A DNA stretch of 61,586 nucleotides, taken from contig NZ_JFYV01000018.1 of the NCBI RefSeq assembly GCF_000632225.1, forward strand, positions 1 to 61,586. The letters run 5' to 3'. Positions 15,364 through 24,945 of this stretch are shown here, one piece after another (position 1 is the first letter of the stretch; the number at the start of each line of letters is the position of its first letter). The notes beneath the pieces are model-generated. The model had not been told where the DNA came from. It searched no databases and saw nothing but the letters and a program-made list of their open reading frames with translations. The position numbers and the translations under genes were made by a program. Source of the stretch: Sphingomonas sp. RIT328. GTDB taxonomy: Bacteria; Pseudomonadota; Alphaproteobacteria; Sphingomonadales; Sphingomonadaceae.

Positions 15364-15583
15364 AGGGCGTCAGCCGAGCGCCCGGCGGAGGCGTCGTGCG
15401 GCTCGCACCGCACGCCCGGTCGCGCCTGCGCCCTGCGCGGATCCGGCGCCGGCGCCTATACCATGTAGGCGCGCGCGCCGCAGCGAGATGCCATGCGGTG
15501 ATGGTTGCCGACCCCAGGGGGAGGCGGTAGATCAGTCAGATCGTCTGTCCTTGTGCGGCGACCCGGTCGAAAGCAGAGTCCCG

Positions 15584-16579
15584 ATGGCGGCGTTTGAACT
15601 GGCCCGAGAGGCCCTGGCATTTCTCGAACATCATCGGCTCCCGCCCAGCGAGGTCTATCGCGATCTCGCCGCGCGCTATCTGGCGACGCCGGGCTCGCCG
15701 CTCGCGCGCGAGATCGATGCGGCGATCGACGGCGGGCTGCGCCTCACCGCCGCCGATGCGACGCGGCTCGTCGATCTATATTGCCGCGACCGGTCGGACG
15801 ACATCCGCTGGCGCGAGCATCGCGTCGCGCAGCAGGCGGATGCGCTCGGCTCGCTCGCCGCCGAGGCGCATGACGTCACCCGCGCGCTCGGCGCCGATCT
15901 CGGCACGGCGCAGGCGACCCCCGCCGATACCGATGCGATCGTCGCGCGGCTGGTGCAGGCCGAGCGCGAGCTCGCCGATCTGCGCGCCGAGCTCGCGCTG
16001 CTCCGCGACACGATCGCGGGCGCGGTGCCACGCCGCGACGATGGCCGCGACGAGCTGACCGCGGCGCTCGACCAGGCGGGCGGCGAGCGGCTGTTGCAGG
16101 AGGTGGCGCTGTCGGGGCGCAGCTATGTGATGGTGCTGTTCGGCATCGATGCGCTGGTGGGGATCAACGCGCGCTACGGCCGTTCGGTCGGCAACAACGT
16201 GCTCAGCGCCTTCGCCGCGACGTTGCGCCAGAGCTTCCCTGACGAGGAGCTGATCCGGTGGAGCGGCAATGAATTCATCGTCGTGATGCGTGACGTCGCG
16301 CTGATCATGGCGCGCGCCCGCGCAGACGAGGCGCTGCGCGCCTTTCACGCGCGCCGGCTCAAGCTGCGCGGCAGCGGCGAGACGATCGACCCCGTCACCG
16401 CCTCGGTCGGCATCGTCGTCGGCCGCGGCGACGAGACCACCGCCTCGCTCGAACAGGCGCGGCTGCATCTTGCCGCGGCGCGCGACCGCGTCGCCGCCGA
16501 TTCGGCTATAATGGACAGGTACAGTCGGGATGACGTCCATGAAGCCAGTCCGCATCGCATCGGTGATCCCGCCGGCTGA
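15584..16579 (+). CDS. Degenerate GGDEF-domain protein
   Basis: A 331-residue cytoplasmic protein. Residues 1 to about 85 are helical, with no recognised sensor domain. A coiled-coil segment spans about 115-145 (ERELADLRAELALLRD), followed by a GGDEF-type domain from about 160. The catalytic signature is SGNEF at 227-231 instead of GGDEF, and the usual metal-binding Asp/Phe/Lys line reads GIDALVGINARYGR. The protein is therefore probably not an active diguanylate cyclase and may instead sense GTP or c-di-GMP or act as a scaffold. The start at 15584 is chosen by the conserved-looking first helix. Its 3' end overlaps the following unknown gene by about 50 bases. Confidence 0.75.
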   Translation: MAAFELAREALAFLEHHRLPPSEVYRDLAARYLATPGSPLAREIDAAIDGGLRLTAADATRLVDLYCRDRSDDIRWREHRVAQQADALGSLAAEAHDVTRALGADLGTAQATPADTDAIVARLVQAERELADLRAELALLRDTIAGAVPRRDDGRDELTAALDQAGGERLLQEVALSGRSYVMVLFGIDALVGINARYGRSVGNNVLSAFAATLRQSFPDEELIRWSGNEFIVVMRDVALIMARARADEALRAFHARRLKLRGSGETIDPVTASVGIVVGRGDETTASLEQARLHLAAARDRVAADSAIMDRYSRDDVHEASPHRIGDPAG

Positions 16580-17354
16580 TCGGTCGGCCCGCGGCGACAT
16601 CGCGCCACAGGCGGCGCAGGACGATCCGGCGTTCGGCACCCGGCAGGCGCGCGCCGATGCGTGCACCGCGATCCGCACACTCGCCGCGGTCGCCGCCGCG
16701 CAGCACGACCATCACGCCGAACAGGCGCAGGCCGCCGCCAAGATCGCCCAGCTCAAGGCGCGGCTCAATATGCTCAAGCTGCTCTACGCCAGCGATTCCG
16801 GCAAGCTCGCCGCCGCGGCGGTGCAGATCGCGCGCGAACTCGCCCGCGCGGTCGACGATTATGTCCGCGCCGGCGGCAGCGGCCTGTCGCTCGGCGGCTC
16901 GCTCGCCACCGATCCCGCCGCGCCGTTCGAGGCCGGACCCGCCGACACCGCCGCCGCCGCGCTGGCCCCCGCCACGGCCGCCGCTGCCGCTCCCGCCGCA
17001 CAGGCCGCCGCCGGCGCTGCCGCCGCCGCGGCGCGGCACGACGCCACCGGCGACACTGGCAAGGGCGACACCGCCGCCGCGACCGGCACGGGCCAGACCC
17101 CGGCGCATGCCGCCCTGCCCGGTCTCGGCGGCCCCAACGATCCCGCAACGGTCGTCGCCGACGTCCATCAACTGGTCCGCATGCTGCGCGACATCCTGCG
17201 CGAGGCCGAACACCGCCACCACGCGCCCGACCGCGAACAGGCGACCGGCGACCTCGATCAGGCCGATGCCGAGATCGCGCGCGTCCCCACCGGCTATGCC
17301 GCGACGCTTGCCCGCATCCCCGCCGCCACACCGACGGTCGTGATCGCGGGGTAA
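16530..17354 (+). CDS. Unknown coiled-coil protein, paralogue of the 45.3 kb gene
   Basis: A 274-residue protein of unknown function. Residues 40-116 are helical and end in KIAQLKARL...QIARELARAVDDYVRAGG. Residues 71-116 align without gaps to residues 117-162 of the protein at 45310-46254, with 25 of 46 identical. A long Ala/Thr/Pro-rich linker follows (about 125-200), then a short C-terminal helix (VHQLVRMLRDILREAEHRHH). There is no signal peptide or membrane segment. The start overlaps the degenerate GGDEF gene by about 50 bases, so the two are likely co-translated. The layout of coiled coil, flexible linker and helix suggests a structural or adaptor role. Confidence 0.65.
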   Translation: MTSMKPVRIASVIPPADRSARGDIAPQAAQDDPAFGTRQARADACTAIRTLAAVAAAQHDHHAEQAQAAAKIAQLKARLNMLKLLYASDSGKLAAAAVQIARELARAVDDYVRAGGSGLSLGGSLATDPAAPFEAGPADTAAAALAPATAAAAAPAAQAAAGAAAAAARHDATGDTGKGDTAAATGTGQTPAHAALPGLGGPNDPATVVADVHQLVRMLRDILREAEHRHHAPDREQATGDLDQADAEIARVPTGYAATLARIPAATPTVVIAG

Positions 17355-17518
17355 GCGGGCGGCAAGGCGGCACGCCTTGCACCAAGCGTTGCAGGCACTC
17401 GACGTCAGCGACCCGCATGTCGGGGGCGGTGCAGGATTGTCTCGCCGTGACGGTCAAAGAGGCCGCCGGATGAACAACCCCTCATCCCGCCGTCACTGAA
17501 ACGTCTGATGGACCTGCT

Positions 17519-17719
17519 ATGGCGGGTGACGCCGGGCCATCGCCCGGGTCCGACGAGGAAGACGACATGGCCGACGATCGCGAGGCGCTGCTGCTGCTCG
17601 AAGATGCGCTGCGCATCCTCGACCGGCTCGGGCTGGCGCTGCCCGCCGTCTATGTGAGCCAGTCGATCGCGACGCTGGAGGACAGCGTCAAGCGCGACGC
17701 GCACGCCAGTCTCCACTGA
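17519..17719 (+). CDS. Small hypothetical protein
   Basis: A 66-residue protein. The first 17 residues are acidic and low in complexity, and a second ATG at 17567 (MADDREALLLLEDALRIL) could be the real start. The rest is a helical pair with a hydrophobic face (ALRILDRLGLALPAVYVSQS), suggesting a small all-helical fold or a partner-binding peptide. It lies between the coiled-coil gene and the hydrolase gene on the same strand. I recognise no family. Confidence 0.45.
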   Translation: MAGDAGPSPGSDEEDDMADDREALLLLEDALRILDRLGLALPAVYVSQSIATLEDSVKRDAHASLH

Positions 17720-17776
17720 CCGGAACGCCCGTCGCATCAAGGGGTTGATCCGGCCATATCCGGCGGGAGACCGAGC

Positions 17777-18775
17777 ATGCCGACGATCGCCTGCGACGAT
17801 GTCATCATCGATTATCACGACCAGGGCAGCCGCAGCGCCCCGGTGATCCTGTTGCTCCACGGCTGGCCCGACGATGCCTCGACCTGGGACCCGGTCGCGC
17901 CGGCGCTCGCCGATGCCGGCTTCCGCGTCATCGTGCCGACGCTGCGCGGCTTCGGCGCGACGCGCTTCGTCGATGCCGCCGCGCCGCGCACCGGCAACAG
18001 CGCGATCCTGGCGATGGACGCGATCGCGCTGCTCGATGCGCTCGGCATCCGCCGCGTCATGGTCGCCGGCCACGACTGGGGATCGAACATCGCCGAGGCG
18101 CTCGCGGTCGGCTGGCCGGAACGGGTGGTGCGGCTGGCGATGCTGTCGACGCCGCCGCGGCTCGGCGGCATGCCGACGCCGTCGTTCGAACAGGCGCAGC
18201 GGCAATGGTATCACTGGTTCATGGCGACCGCGCGCGGCGCACAGGCGGTGCGCGACGATCGCAAGGGCTTCGCGCACCGCCACTGGGTCAATTGGTCGCC
18301 GCCGGGCTGGTTCGACGAGGCGACCTTCCGCCGCGTCGCGCGCGCCTTCGACAATCCCGACTGGGTCGACGTCACGCTGCACAGCTATCGCGCGCGCTGG
18401 GGCGAGGCGCATCCCGATCCGCGCAGCCAGTGGCTTGAGGACAAGGTGCGCGCCACCGCGACGCTCGACCTGCCCGCGCTCTACATCCAGGGCGACGCCG
18501 ACGGGGTCAATCCGCCCGAGGCGTCGCACGACGTCGCCGCCAAATTCGCCGGGCCGTTCGCGCGCATCCGCCTCGCCGGGGTCGGCCATTTCCCGCAGCG
18601 CGAGGCGCCCGCGGCGGTCGCGCGCCACCTGCTCGCGCTGTTCGCGGGCGATCCTGCGACGCTCGCCGATACGCCGGAGCGCGGGTCCGGTGCCCGGCTC
18701 TCCGTGGGCATCGGCCTCGCCGCGCTGGCGCTCGCCGCCTTCGGCCTCGCCCGGGTGCGCCGCGGGGCGGCCTAA
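17777..18775 (+). CDS. Alpha/beta hydrolase, epoxide-hydrolase type, with membrane tail
   Basis: A 332-residue alpha/beta hydrolase. HGWPD at 28-32 is the oxyanion-hole motif of epoxide hydrolases. The nucleophile elbow is GHDWG, with Asp100 in place of Ser, again the epoxide hydrolase/dehalogenase arrangement. The charge-relay acid probably lies near GDADGVNPPE and the His is in GVGHFPQRE. The catalytic domain ends near residue 295. The last 30 residues add a hydrophobic helix (LSVGIGLAALALAAFGLARV) with an Arg-rich end, which would anchor the enzyme in the inner membrane, catalytic domain inside. That tail is unusual for the family. The start at 17777 has a GGCGGGAG ribosome site. Confidence 0.82.
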   Translation: MPTIACDDVIIDYHDQGSRSAPVILLLHGWPDDASTWDPVAPALADAGFRVIVPTLRGFGATRFVDAAAPRTGNSAILAMDAIALLDALGIRRVMVAGHDWGSNIAEALAVGWPERVVRLAMLSTPPRLGGMPTPSFEQAQRQWYHWFMATARGAQAVRDDRKGFAHRHWVNWSPPGWFDEATFRRVARAFDNPDWVDVTLHSYRARWGEAHPDPRSQWLEDKVRATATLDLPALYIQGDADGVNPPEASHDVAAKFAGPFARIRLAGVGHFPQREAPAAVARHLLALFAGDPATLADTPERGSGARLSVGIGLAALALAAFGLARVRRGAA

Positions 18776-18777
18776 CG

Positions 18778-18833
18778 GGTCACGCGAAGCCGCGAAGGAA
18801 GAGAGGAACGCGGAGGCGCGGAGGGCGCGCGCG
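18778..18833. repeat. Short copy of the dispersed repeat
   Basis: Just after the hydrolase gene lies a TCACGCGAAGCCGCGAAGG unit followed by ACGCGGAGGCGCGGAGGG. This combines the 'GAAG' and 'GAGG' variants of the family seen elsewhere. No inverted partner is present before the terminator of the convergent ClC gene. Confidence 0.7.
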
Positions 18834-18892
18834 GGAGGATAAGATGCTGCCCGCTATCGGCGGAGGAATAAGCCTGCGCGCGGCCCTTCACC

Positions 18893-18926
18893 AAAAATCC
18901 GGCTGCCGCCGCGGGGGCGGCAGCCG
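18893..18926 (-). terminator. Rho-independent terminator of the ClC gene
   Basis: On the minus strand, a perfect 11-bp stem (18926-18916 with 18910-18900, CGGCTGCCGCC type) with a five-base loop is followed two bases later by TTTTT (18897-18893). It lies about 100 bases after the stop of the ClC gene at 19024. Confidence 0.85.
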
Positions 18927-19023
18927 TAGGGGTCCATCTAAGGATCGCCAGGCACAGGGTACTGAAGCACTGGCGAACGATGCCATAGCATCACTGATCC
19001 ATGTGTGTCAGCCATATAATACA

Positions 19024-20340
19024 CTAAGACGGTCGATGCGGCGAGAAGGTCGCCGACAGGCCGTGGTAGAGCTTCTCGCGGCAGACCGCCTGGCTCGCCC
19101 CGTCGGCGATGAACGCCGCGGCGAACATCGGCAGCATCAGCCCGCGGCTCGCCGTCGTCTCCGACAGGATGATCACCGCGGTGAGCGGCGCGCGCACCAC
19201 GCCGGTGAAATAGGCGACCATGCCGAGGATCACCACCGCGCCGGTCGGATCGTCGGGGAAGACCGCGCGCAGCAGGTTGCCGACGCCGGCGCCGACCGCG
19301 AGGCTGGGGGCGAAGATGCCGCCGGGCAGCCCCGCCACCGCGGTGGCGAGCGTCGCGGCGAATTTGGCGGGGCCGAACCACAAGGGCGCATCGACCCCGC
19401 CGATCATGCCGCGCGCCGCGCCATAGCCGGTGCCCCAGGTCAGGCCGGTGGCGACGCCGAGCCCGGCGACGACCAGCCCGCAGGCGCCGGCGAACAGCAC
19501 CGGGCGCGCCTTGCTCCACCGCGTCAGCCGGTGCCGGCCGCTGGCGAGCGCGAGCATCGCCCGCGCGAAGGCGCCGCCCGCCAGCCCGCCGGCGAGCCCC
19601 GCCACCGGCACCACCACCAGCGCCGCGCCGAGCGACATATGCGCGCCGATCACGCCGAAATAGACGTAATTGCCGGTCAGGCTCTGCGCGACCATGCCGG
19701 CGATGACGATCGAGGAGAGCACCATCAGCGTCATCCGCTGCTCATAGGCGGCGGCCAGTTCCTCGATCGCGAACAGCACGCCGGCGAGCGGGGTGTTGAA
19801 CGCCGCGGCGACGCCGGCCGCGCCGCCGGCGATCACCACCGTGCTTTTCAGCGTCACCCGCATCAGCCGGTGGCTGACCCCCATCACCGCCGCGGCGAGC
19901 TGCACCGTCGGCCCCTCGCGCCCGACGCTGCCGCCGCACAGGATCGCGCCCATCGTCAGCAGCACCTTGCCCGCCACCGTCTTGACCGCGATCAGATTGC
20001 CGGTCGCCGCGGCGGGATCGTCGCGCGCCGCCATCACCTGCGGAATGCCCGATCCGCGCGCCAGCGGCACGTAGCGGCGGGTCAGCCAGACCAGCGCCAT
20101 GAAGCCGAGCGGCGTCGACAGCAGCGGCAGCCACGGCTGGCGCCGGACGAAGCCGTCGAACAGCGCCGAGGTCGCGTCGGCGAGCTCGGCGAACAGCACC
20201 GCGACGATGCCGATCGCCACCGCCCCGGTGGTCACCGCGATCCGCTGGCGGAAGCGCACCGAGGTCGGCCCGCGCGCGCGCAGCAGCGCGCGGAAGCGCG
20301 CAGGGGTCCAGCGACGGCCACGGCGGGGAAGATGAGCCAT
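19024..20340 (-). CDS. ClC-family chloride/proton antiporter
   Basis: A 438-residue integral membrane protein of the ClC family. The three chloride-coordinating signatures are present: GSGIP at 96-100, GREGP at 140-144 and GIFAP at 341-345. Glu142 is the external gating glutamate. A second acidic pair in AIEELAAAY (193-194) matches the internal proton glutamate of E. coli ClC, so the protein is most likely a 2 Cl-/H+ exchanger rather than a passive channel. No CBS domains follow, and the protein ends soon after the last helix. It is transcribed alone and has a good terminator. Acid resistance or ion balance is the usual role in bacteria. Confidence 0.92.
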   Translation of the reverse strand: MAHLPRRGRRWTPARFRALLRARGPTSVRFRQRIAVTTGAVAIGIVAVLFAELADATSALFDGFVRRQPWLPLLSTPLGFMALVWLTRRYVPLARGSGIPQVMAARDDPAAATGNLIAVKTVAGKVLLTMGAILCGGSVGREGPTVQLAAAVMGVSHRLMRVTLKSTVVIAGGAAGVAAAFNTPLAGVLFAIEELAAAYEQRMTLMVLSSIVIAGMVAQSLTGNYVYFGVIGAHMSLGAALVVVPVAGLAGGLAGGAFARAMLALASGRHRLTRWSKARPVLFAGACGLVVAGLGVATGLTWGTGYGAARGMIGGVDAPLWFGPAKFAATLATAVAGLPGGIFAPSLAVGAGVGNLLRAVFPDDPTGAVVILGMVAYFTGVVRAPLTAVIILSETTASRGLMLPMFAAAFIADGASQAVCREKLYHGLSATFSPHRPS

Positions 20341-20503
20341 GATGCGTCTTAGGCACAGCAGCCGCCGGGCGTCACCCCGCTTGACGCGCCAAGCCGCGAA
20401 GATGTCGCTTCGTCAAATAGACGTGCGCGATCAGGACGGTCGCCGGGCGAGCTATCATAGACTGTGGCGCGGCGGACCCCGCGTCCTGTCCAAAGGCCCC
20501 GTC

Positions 20504-22165
20504 ATGCGACCCTATGTCTCGCTCAAGCCCTCGGCCCATATCGACGTCGCGATCCAGGAGGTGCGCCGACTGCGGCAGGCGCTGGCGCAGGGGCGGCTCG
20601 GCGCGCGCAGCGATCCGTCGGCGGGCAGCGGCGCGGTGCGCACGTTGCTCGGCGAGATCGACGCGCTGCTCGATGCGGCGACCCATCCGGTCGAGGCGCT
20701 GCGCGACGAGGCGGCGACGCTGATCGCCGCGCACAACCGCGGCGAGGTCGATGCGGTCATGCCGGTGACACGCTTCACCGGCGACCTTGCCGCGATCGCG
20801 CGCGACGTCAACGCCGCGGTCGACTGGCACGTGCAATCGGCGCGCCGCATCGTCGCCTGCGTGCGGGCGTTCGGTGCCGGCGATTTCGACGCGCCGCTCG
20901 CCCCCTTCCCCGGCAAGGCGGCGTCGGGCAATCAGGTGATCGAGCAGATGCGCGCCAACCTGCGCGACATCACCGCCGAGATCCAGCGGCTGATCGCCGC
21001 CGCCACCGCCGGCCGGCTGCGCGAACGCGGCGAGGCGGCGCGCTTCCAGGGCGATTTCGCCGGGCTGATCGCCGGGATCAACGGCATGCTCGATGCGACG
21101 CTGCTGCCGATCGGCGAGAGCAACCGCGTGCTCGATCTGGTCAGCACCGGCTCGCTGCTCGAACGCGTCGAGATCGCCTGCGAGGGCGATCACCAGCGGA
21201 TGAAGGAGGCGGTCAACCGGCTGGTCGAGGCGCTCACCCGGGTCGTCGGCACGATCGCGGCCGCCGCGGCGCAGGTCGCCGGGGGCAGCCAGCAATTGTC
21301 CGCGGGCGCCGACCGGATGAGCCAGGGCGCGAGCGAGCAGGCCGCCGCGGCCGAACAGGCCTCCGCCTCGATGGAAGAGATGGCCGCCAACATCAAACAG
21401 AATGCCGACAATGCCGCGCAGACCGAGAAGATCGCCCGCCAGTCCTCCGCCGAGGCGGAACGCAGCGGTGCCGCCGTCGCCTGTGCGGTCGGGGCGATGC
21501 GGACGATCGCCGACAAGATCGGCATCGTCCAGGAGATCGCGCGCCAGACCGACCTGCTCGCGCTCAACGCCGCGGTCGAGGCGGCACGCGCCGGCGATCA
21601 CGGCAAGGGCTTCGCCGTCGTCGCCGCCGAGGTGCGCAAGCTCGCCGAGCGCAGCCAGGCCGCCGCGGCGGACATATCGCGGGTGTCGGGGGAGACGGTG
21701 GTGGCGGCGGCCGACGCGGGCGCGATGCTGACGCGGCTGGTGCCGGAGATCCGCCGCACCGCCGAACTGGTCGCCGAGATCAGCGCGGCGTGTCGCGAAC
21801 AGGATCTCGGCGCCGCGCAGATCAGCCAGGCGATCCAGCAGCTCGACACGGTGACGCAGCAGAATGCCGCCGCGGCCGAACAGATCAGCGCCACCGCGGC
21901 GACGCTCGCCGATCAGGCGGAGGAGCTGCAGCAGGGCATCGCCTTCTTCCGCTGCGCCGACACGCCGGTCGCGGCCCCGCCGGTGCGCGTCGCGACGCGT
22001 CACCCCGCCACCGCGAAGCGCCCCGCGATCAAGGGCACGACATCGGCGCGGCTGCTGACGCCGCGTCCCGGCCCGCTCGCCGACCGGTCGCGCCTGCGCG
22101 GCTATGCGCTCGACCTCAGCGCCGGCGAGGGCGATACCGAGGATGCCGGCTTCGAACGGATGTGA
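20504..22165 (+). CDS. Methyl-accepting chemotaxis protein, no membrane segment
   Basis: A 553-residue chemoreceptor without any hydrophobic helix, so it is cytoplasmic. Residues 1 to about 240 contain tandem HAMP-like modules (the repeated [10 protein letters not shown]...[10 protein letters not shown] pattern, then [22 protein letters not shown]). Residues from about 245 form the MCP signalling hairpin, with the conserved tip [21 protein letters not shown] that contacts CheA and CheW. The C-terminal tail ends [21 protein letters not shown], shared in outline with the two receptors downstream. The start at 20504 is chosen by alignment with the next gene, which begins [17 protein letters not shown]. 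No ligand domain is seen, so it may sense through partners or the HAMP stack. Confidence 0.88.
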   Translation: MRPYVSLKPSAHIDVAIQEVRRLRQALAQGRLGARSDPSAGSGAVRTLLGEIDALLDAATHPVEALRDEAATLIAAHNRGEVDAVMPVTRFTGDLAAIARDVNAAVDWHVQSARRIVACVRAFGAGDFDAPLAPFPGKAASGNQVIEQMRANLRDITAEIQRLIAAATAGRLRERGEAARFQGDFAGLIAGINGMLDATLLPIGESNRVLDLVSTGSLLERVEIACEGDHQRMKEAVNRLVEALTRVVGTIAAAAAQVAGGSQQLSAGADRMSQGASEQAAAAEQASASMEEMAANIKQNADNAAQTEKIARQSSAEAERSGAAVACAVGAMRTIADKIGIVQEIARQTDLLALNAAVEAARAGDHGKGFAVVAAEVRKLAERSQAAAADISRVSGETVVAAADAGAMLTRLVPEIRRTAELVAEISAACREQDLGAAQISQAIQQLDTVTQQNAAAAEQISATAATLADQAEELQQGIAFFRCADTPVAAPPVRVATRHPATAKRPAIKGTTSARLLTPRPGPLADRSRLRGYALDLSAGEGDTEDAGFERM

Positions 22166-22635
22166 CGCGCGCCGCCCGCGCCGGCATGGCCGGGTGAGTC
22201 GATGCAAGTGATTATCATCATGACAAACGCATCGATCGGGACCGCACCGGGCGCGTGATCGTCGTAGTACGACGGCGCCGTCGAAATTTTTTTTGGCGAG
22301 GCGGGCGGGCGTTGATTGCCGTGGCCAGACCGGTCGTACCGCCACGGTCAACGTTGATGCTGTTGCGCGTCATCCGCATCACGCGCTGGCCAGCCCGCTT
22401 CCGATGCGGCAGGCAGCCCATGCTACCGCGTCGATATAGATGGGTATCAATAATTTGGCCGAGAGCGACGCGGCACGTCGGCACCGGACGTCTCTAGGCC
22501 GTCGGCCAGCGGGACCGCCGGGCGGCACGCAGGACCGGGCCAATGGCCGTTCCACCATAGGAAATGGCCTATGACCTACCCTCGGCCGGCACGTCGACAG
22601 CAGACCGCGTGCCGCCCGCCGCCGGGCATACCGCC

Positions 22636-22650
22636 TTAACCAAAACTTAA
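22636..22650. promoter_or_regulatory. Perfect CtrA box
   Basis: TTAACCAAAACTTAA is an exact TTAA-N7-TTAA, the full CtrA recognition sequence of alphaproteobacteria. It lies 210 bases before the second chemoreceptor gene in a long gap (22166-22860), where CtrA control of chemotaxis would be expected. No competing gene start is nearby. Confidence 0.65.
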
Positions 22651-22776
22651 GTCCACAATCGACATGTACGTGATGTGACCCTATGTTGCGCAGAACAAGG
22701 GAAAGACTTCCCGGAGCGGGTGTCCCCCGCCTGACCTGACGTTCGAACGTAACCATCGGCCGCGCTTCCGCCGCCC

Positions 22777-22834
22777 CCGTCATCCCTGCGGATGCCGGTG
22801 TCTTTGCCGTGGCCGGCATCCCCGGGGATGACGG
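22777..22834. repeat. Inverted repeat in the leader of the second chemoreceptor
   Basis: Arms 22777-22798 and 22813-22834 are complementary at 20 of 22 positions around a 14-base loop. The arms read CCGTCATCCCTGCGGATGCC and its counterpart. The hairpin ends 26 bases before the ATG at 22861, so it is probably part of the mRNA leader. It belongs to a third class of extragenic palindrome, distinct from those at 5.1 kb and 34.8 kb. The rest of 22166-22860 holds no supported gene. Confidence 0.75.
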
Positions 22835-22860
22835 CGCCGTCCTTCACCAGAGGTCCTGCC

Positions 22861-24804
22861 ATGCGTCCCTATCTCTCGCTTTCCTCCGCCGCCCATATTG
22901 ATGTCGCGATCGGCGAGGTGCAGCGACTGCGGCAGGCGATCGCGCAGGGGCGGCTCGGCGAACGCAGCGATCCCGCCGTGGCGAGCGGCGCGACGCGCCG
23001 GCTGCTCGACGAGGTCGATGCATTGGTCGAGGCGGCGACCGCGCCGGTCGCGCAGCTGCGCGAGGCGGTGGCGACGCTCGCCGCCGATCATGCCCGCGGC
23101 GAGATCGACGCGACGCTGCCGGTCGTGCGCTTCACCGGCGACCTCGCCGCGGTGACGCGCGAGGTCAATGGCGTGATCGCCGGCCATATCGACGCCAAGC
23201 GCCAGGCGATGGCCTGCGTCCGCGCCTTCGGCGAGGGCGATTTCGACGCGTCGCTGCCCGCCTTCCCGGGCAAGAAGGCGTTCATCAACGAGACGATCGA
23301 GCTGTTGCGCGCCAATCTGCGGCGGCTGATCGCCGAGATGAACCGGATGTCGGCGGAACATGATCGCGGCGACATCGACATATTCGTGCCGGTCGAGGCG
23401 TTCACCGGCGATTTTCGCACGATGGCGACGGGGATCAACACGATGGTCGCAGGCCATATCGCGGTCAAGAAACAGGCGATGGCGTGTATCGCCCAGTTCG
23501 GCGAAGGCGATTTCAACGCGCCGCTCGCCGCCTTTCCAGGCAAGAAGGCGTTCATCAACGACACGATCGAGCTGCTGCGCGGCAATCTGCGCGAGATCAC
23601 CGCCGAGATCCAGCGGCTGATCGTCGCCTCGACCGCCGGCCAGCTGCGCGAGCGCGGCGACGTCGCGCGCTTCCGCGGCGATTTCGCCGGGCTGATCGCC
23701 GGGATCAACGGCATGCTCGATGCGATCCTGCTGCCGATCGGAGAGGGCAATCGCGTGCTCGATCTGGTCAGCACCGGCTCGCTGGTCGAACGCGTCGAGA
23801 TCGCCTGCGACGGCGATCACCAGCGGATGAAGGAGTCGGTCAACCGGCTGATCGATGCGCTGTCCGGCTTCGCCGGCAACGTCACCGAAGCGGCGGACCG
23901 GATGGCCGAGGGCAGCCAGCAGCTGTCGTCGAGCGCCGAGCAGGTCAGCCAGGGCGCGACCGAACAGGCCGCCGCGGCGGAAGAGGCCTCGGCATCGATG
24001 GAGCAGATGGCGGCGAACATCAAACAGAATGCCGACAATGCCGCGCAGACCGAGAAGATCGCCCGCCAGTCGTCGGCGGAGGCCGAGCGCAGCGGCGAGG
24101 CGGTGGCGCGCGCGGTCACCGCGATGCGGACGATCGCCGAGCGGATCGGCATCGTCCAGGAGATCGCGCGACAGACCGACCTGCTCGCCTTGAACGCCGC
24201 GGTCGAGGCGGCGCGCGCCGGCGATCACGGCAAGGGCTTCGCCGTCGTCGCCGCCGAGGTGCGCAAGCTCGCCGAGCGCAGCCAGACCGCCGCGGCGGAG
24301 ATTTCGGCGATGTCGGGCGACACGGTCGGCGCGGCGACCGAGGCCGGCGCGATGCTGACCCGGCTGGTGCCGGAGATCCGCCGCACCGCCGAGCTCGTCG
24401 CGGAGATCAGCGCGGCGTGCCGCGAACAGGACCTCGGCGCCGCGCAGGTCAGCCAGGCGATCCAGCAACTCGATGCGGTGACGCAGCAGAATGCCTCCGC
24501 CTCGGACCAGATCAGTGCCACCGCGGCGACGCTCGCCGATCAGGCGGAGGAGCTGCAACAGGGGCTCGCCTTCTTCCGCCGCGGTGACGCCGCTTCCGGC
24601 ACTCCCCGCCCCCGCCCCGCCGCGAAGCCGCGCGTCGCCAAACGCCCCGCTGCGCAGCGCACCGCGATCCAGGGGACACGCGCCGCGCGGCTGCTGACGC
24701 CGCGGCCGGGCACGCTGACCGACCAGACCCGTGTGCGCGGCTTCGCCCTCGACCTTGCCGCCGGCGAGGTCGATGCCGAGGACGCCGAGTTCGAGCGGAT
24801 CTGA
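22861..24804 (+). CDS. Methyl-accepting chemotaxis protein with triple HAMP-like stack, soluble
   Basis: A 647-residue soluble chemoreceptor closely related to the gene at 20504 but about 94 residues longer. The extra length is one more HAMP-like module: the unit [20 protein letters not shown] is repeated later as [20 protein letters not shown] about 95 residues on, a clear internal duplication. The signalling hairpin and its tip ([21 protein letters not shown]) are intact. The tail ends [21 protein letters not shown]. The start at 22861 follows an AGAGGTCC ribosome site. A CtrA box and a hairpin lie upstream. Poly-HAMP soluble receptors usually sit in cytoplasmic arrays and respond to internal signals. 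Confidence 0.9.
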   Translation: MRPYLSLSSAAHIDVAIGEVQRLRQAIAQGRLGERSDPAVASGATRRLLDEVDALVEAATAPVAQLREAVATLAADHARGEIDATLPVVRFTGDLAAVTREVNGVIAGHIDAKRQAMACVRAFGEGDFDASLPAFPGKKAFINETIELLRANLRRLIAEMNRMSAEHDRGDIDIFVPVEAFTGDFRTMATGINTMVAGHIAVKKQAMACIAQFGEGDFNAPLAAFPGKKAFINDTIELLRGNLREITAEIQRLIVASTAGQLRERGDVARFRGDFAGLIAGINGMLDAILLPIGEGNRVLDLVSTGSLVERVEIACDGDHQRMKESVNRLIDALSGFAGNVTEAADRMAEGSQQLSSSAEQVSQGATEQAAAAEEASASMEQMAANIKQNADNAAQTEKIARQSSAEAERSGEAVARAVTAMRTIAERIGIVQEIARQTDLLALNAAVEAARAGDHGKGFAVVAAEVRKLAERSQTAAAEISAMSGDTVGAATEAGAMLTRLVPEIRRTAELVAEISAACREQDLGAAQVSQAIQQLDAVTQQNASASDQISATAATLADQAEELQQGLAFFRRGDAASGTPRPRPAAKPRVAKRPAAQRTAIQGTRAARLLTPRPGTLTDQTRVRGFALDLAAGEVDAEDAEFERI

Positions 24805-24945
24805 CCCGTCGCGCCGCCGTCGACCGGGATGATAGGCCTGCCCTCACGCCGAAATGGCGGCGATCGTTGCCGACGAACGGGCAGCTGCCGCACTCTTCCC
24901 CGCGTTGACTATATTATGTTGCATAACCATCCGCGGGCAGGATCG

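Noticed and set aside
22204..22222. Fur-like sequence around TGATTATCAT
   Set aside because: It matches the 19-base Fur consensus at only about 13 positions and is not close to a gene start on either strand. It may be chance.
20372..24558. Minus-strand frames of about 600-660 residues over the chemoreceptor genes
   Set aside because: They mirror the chemoreceptor codons; their similarity to each other is explained by the paralogous plus-strand genes.
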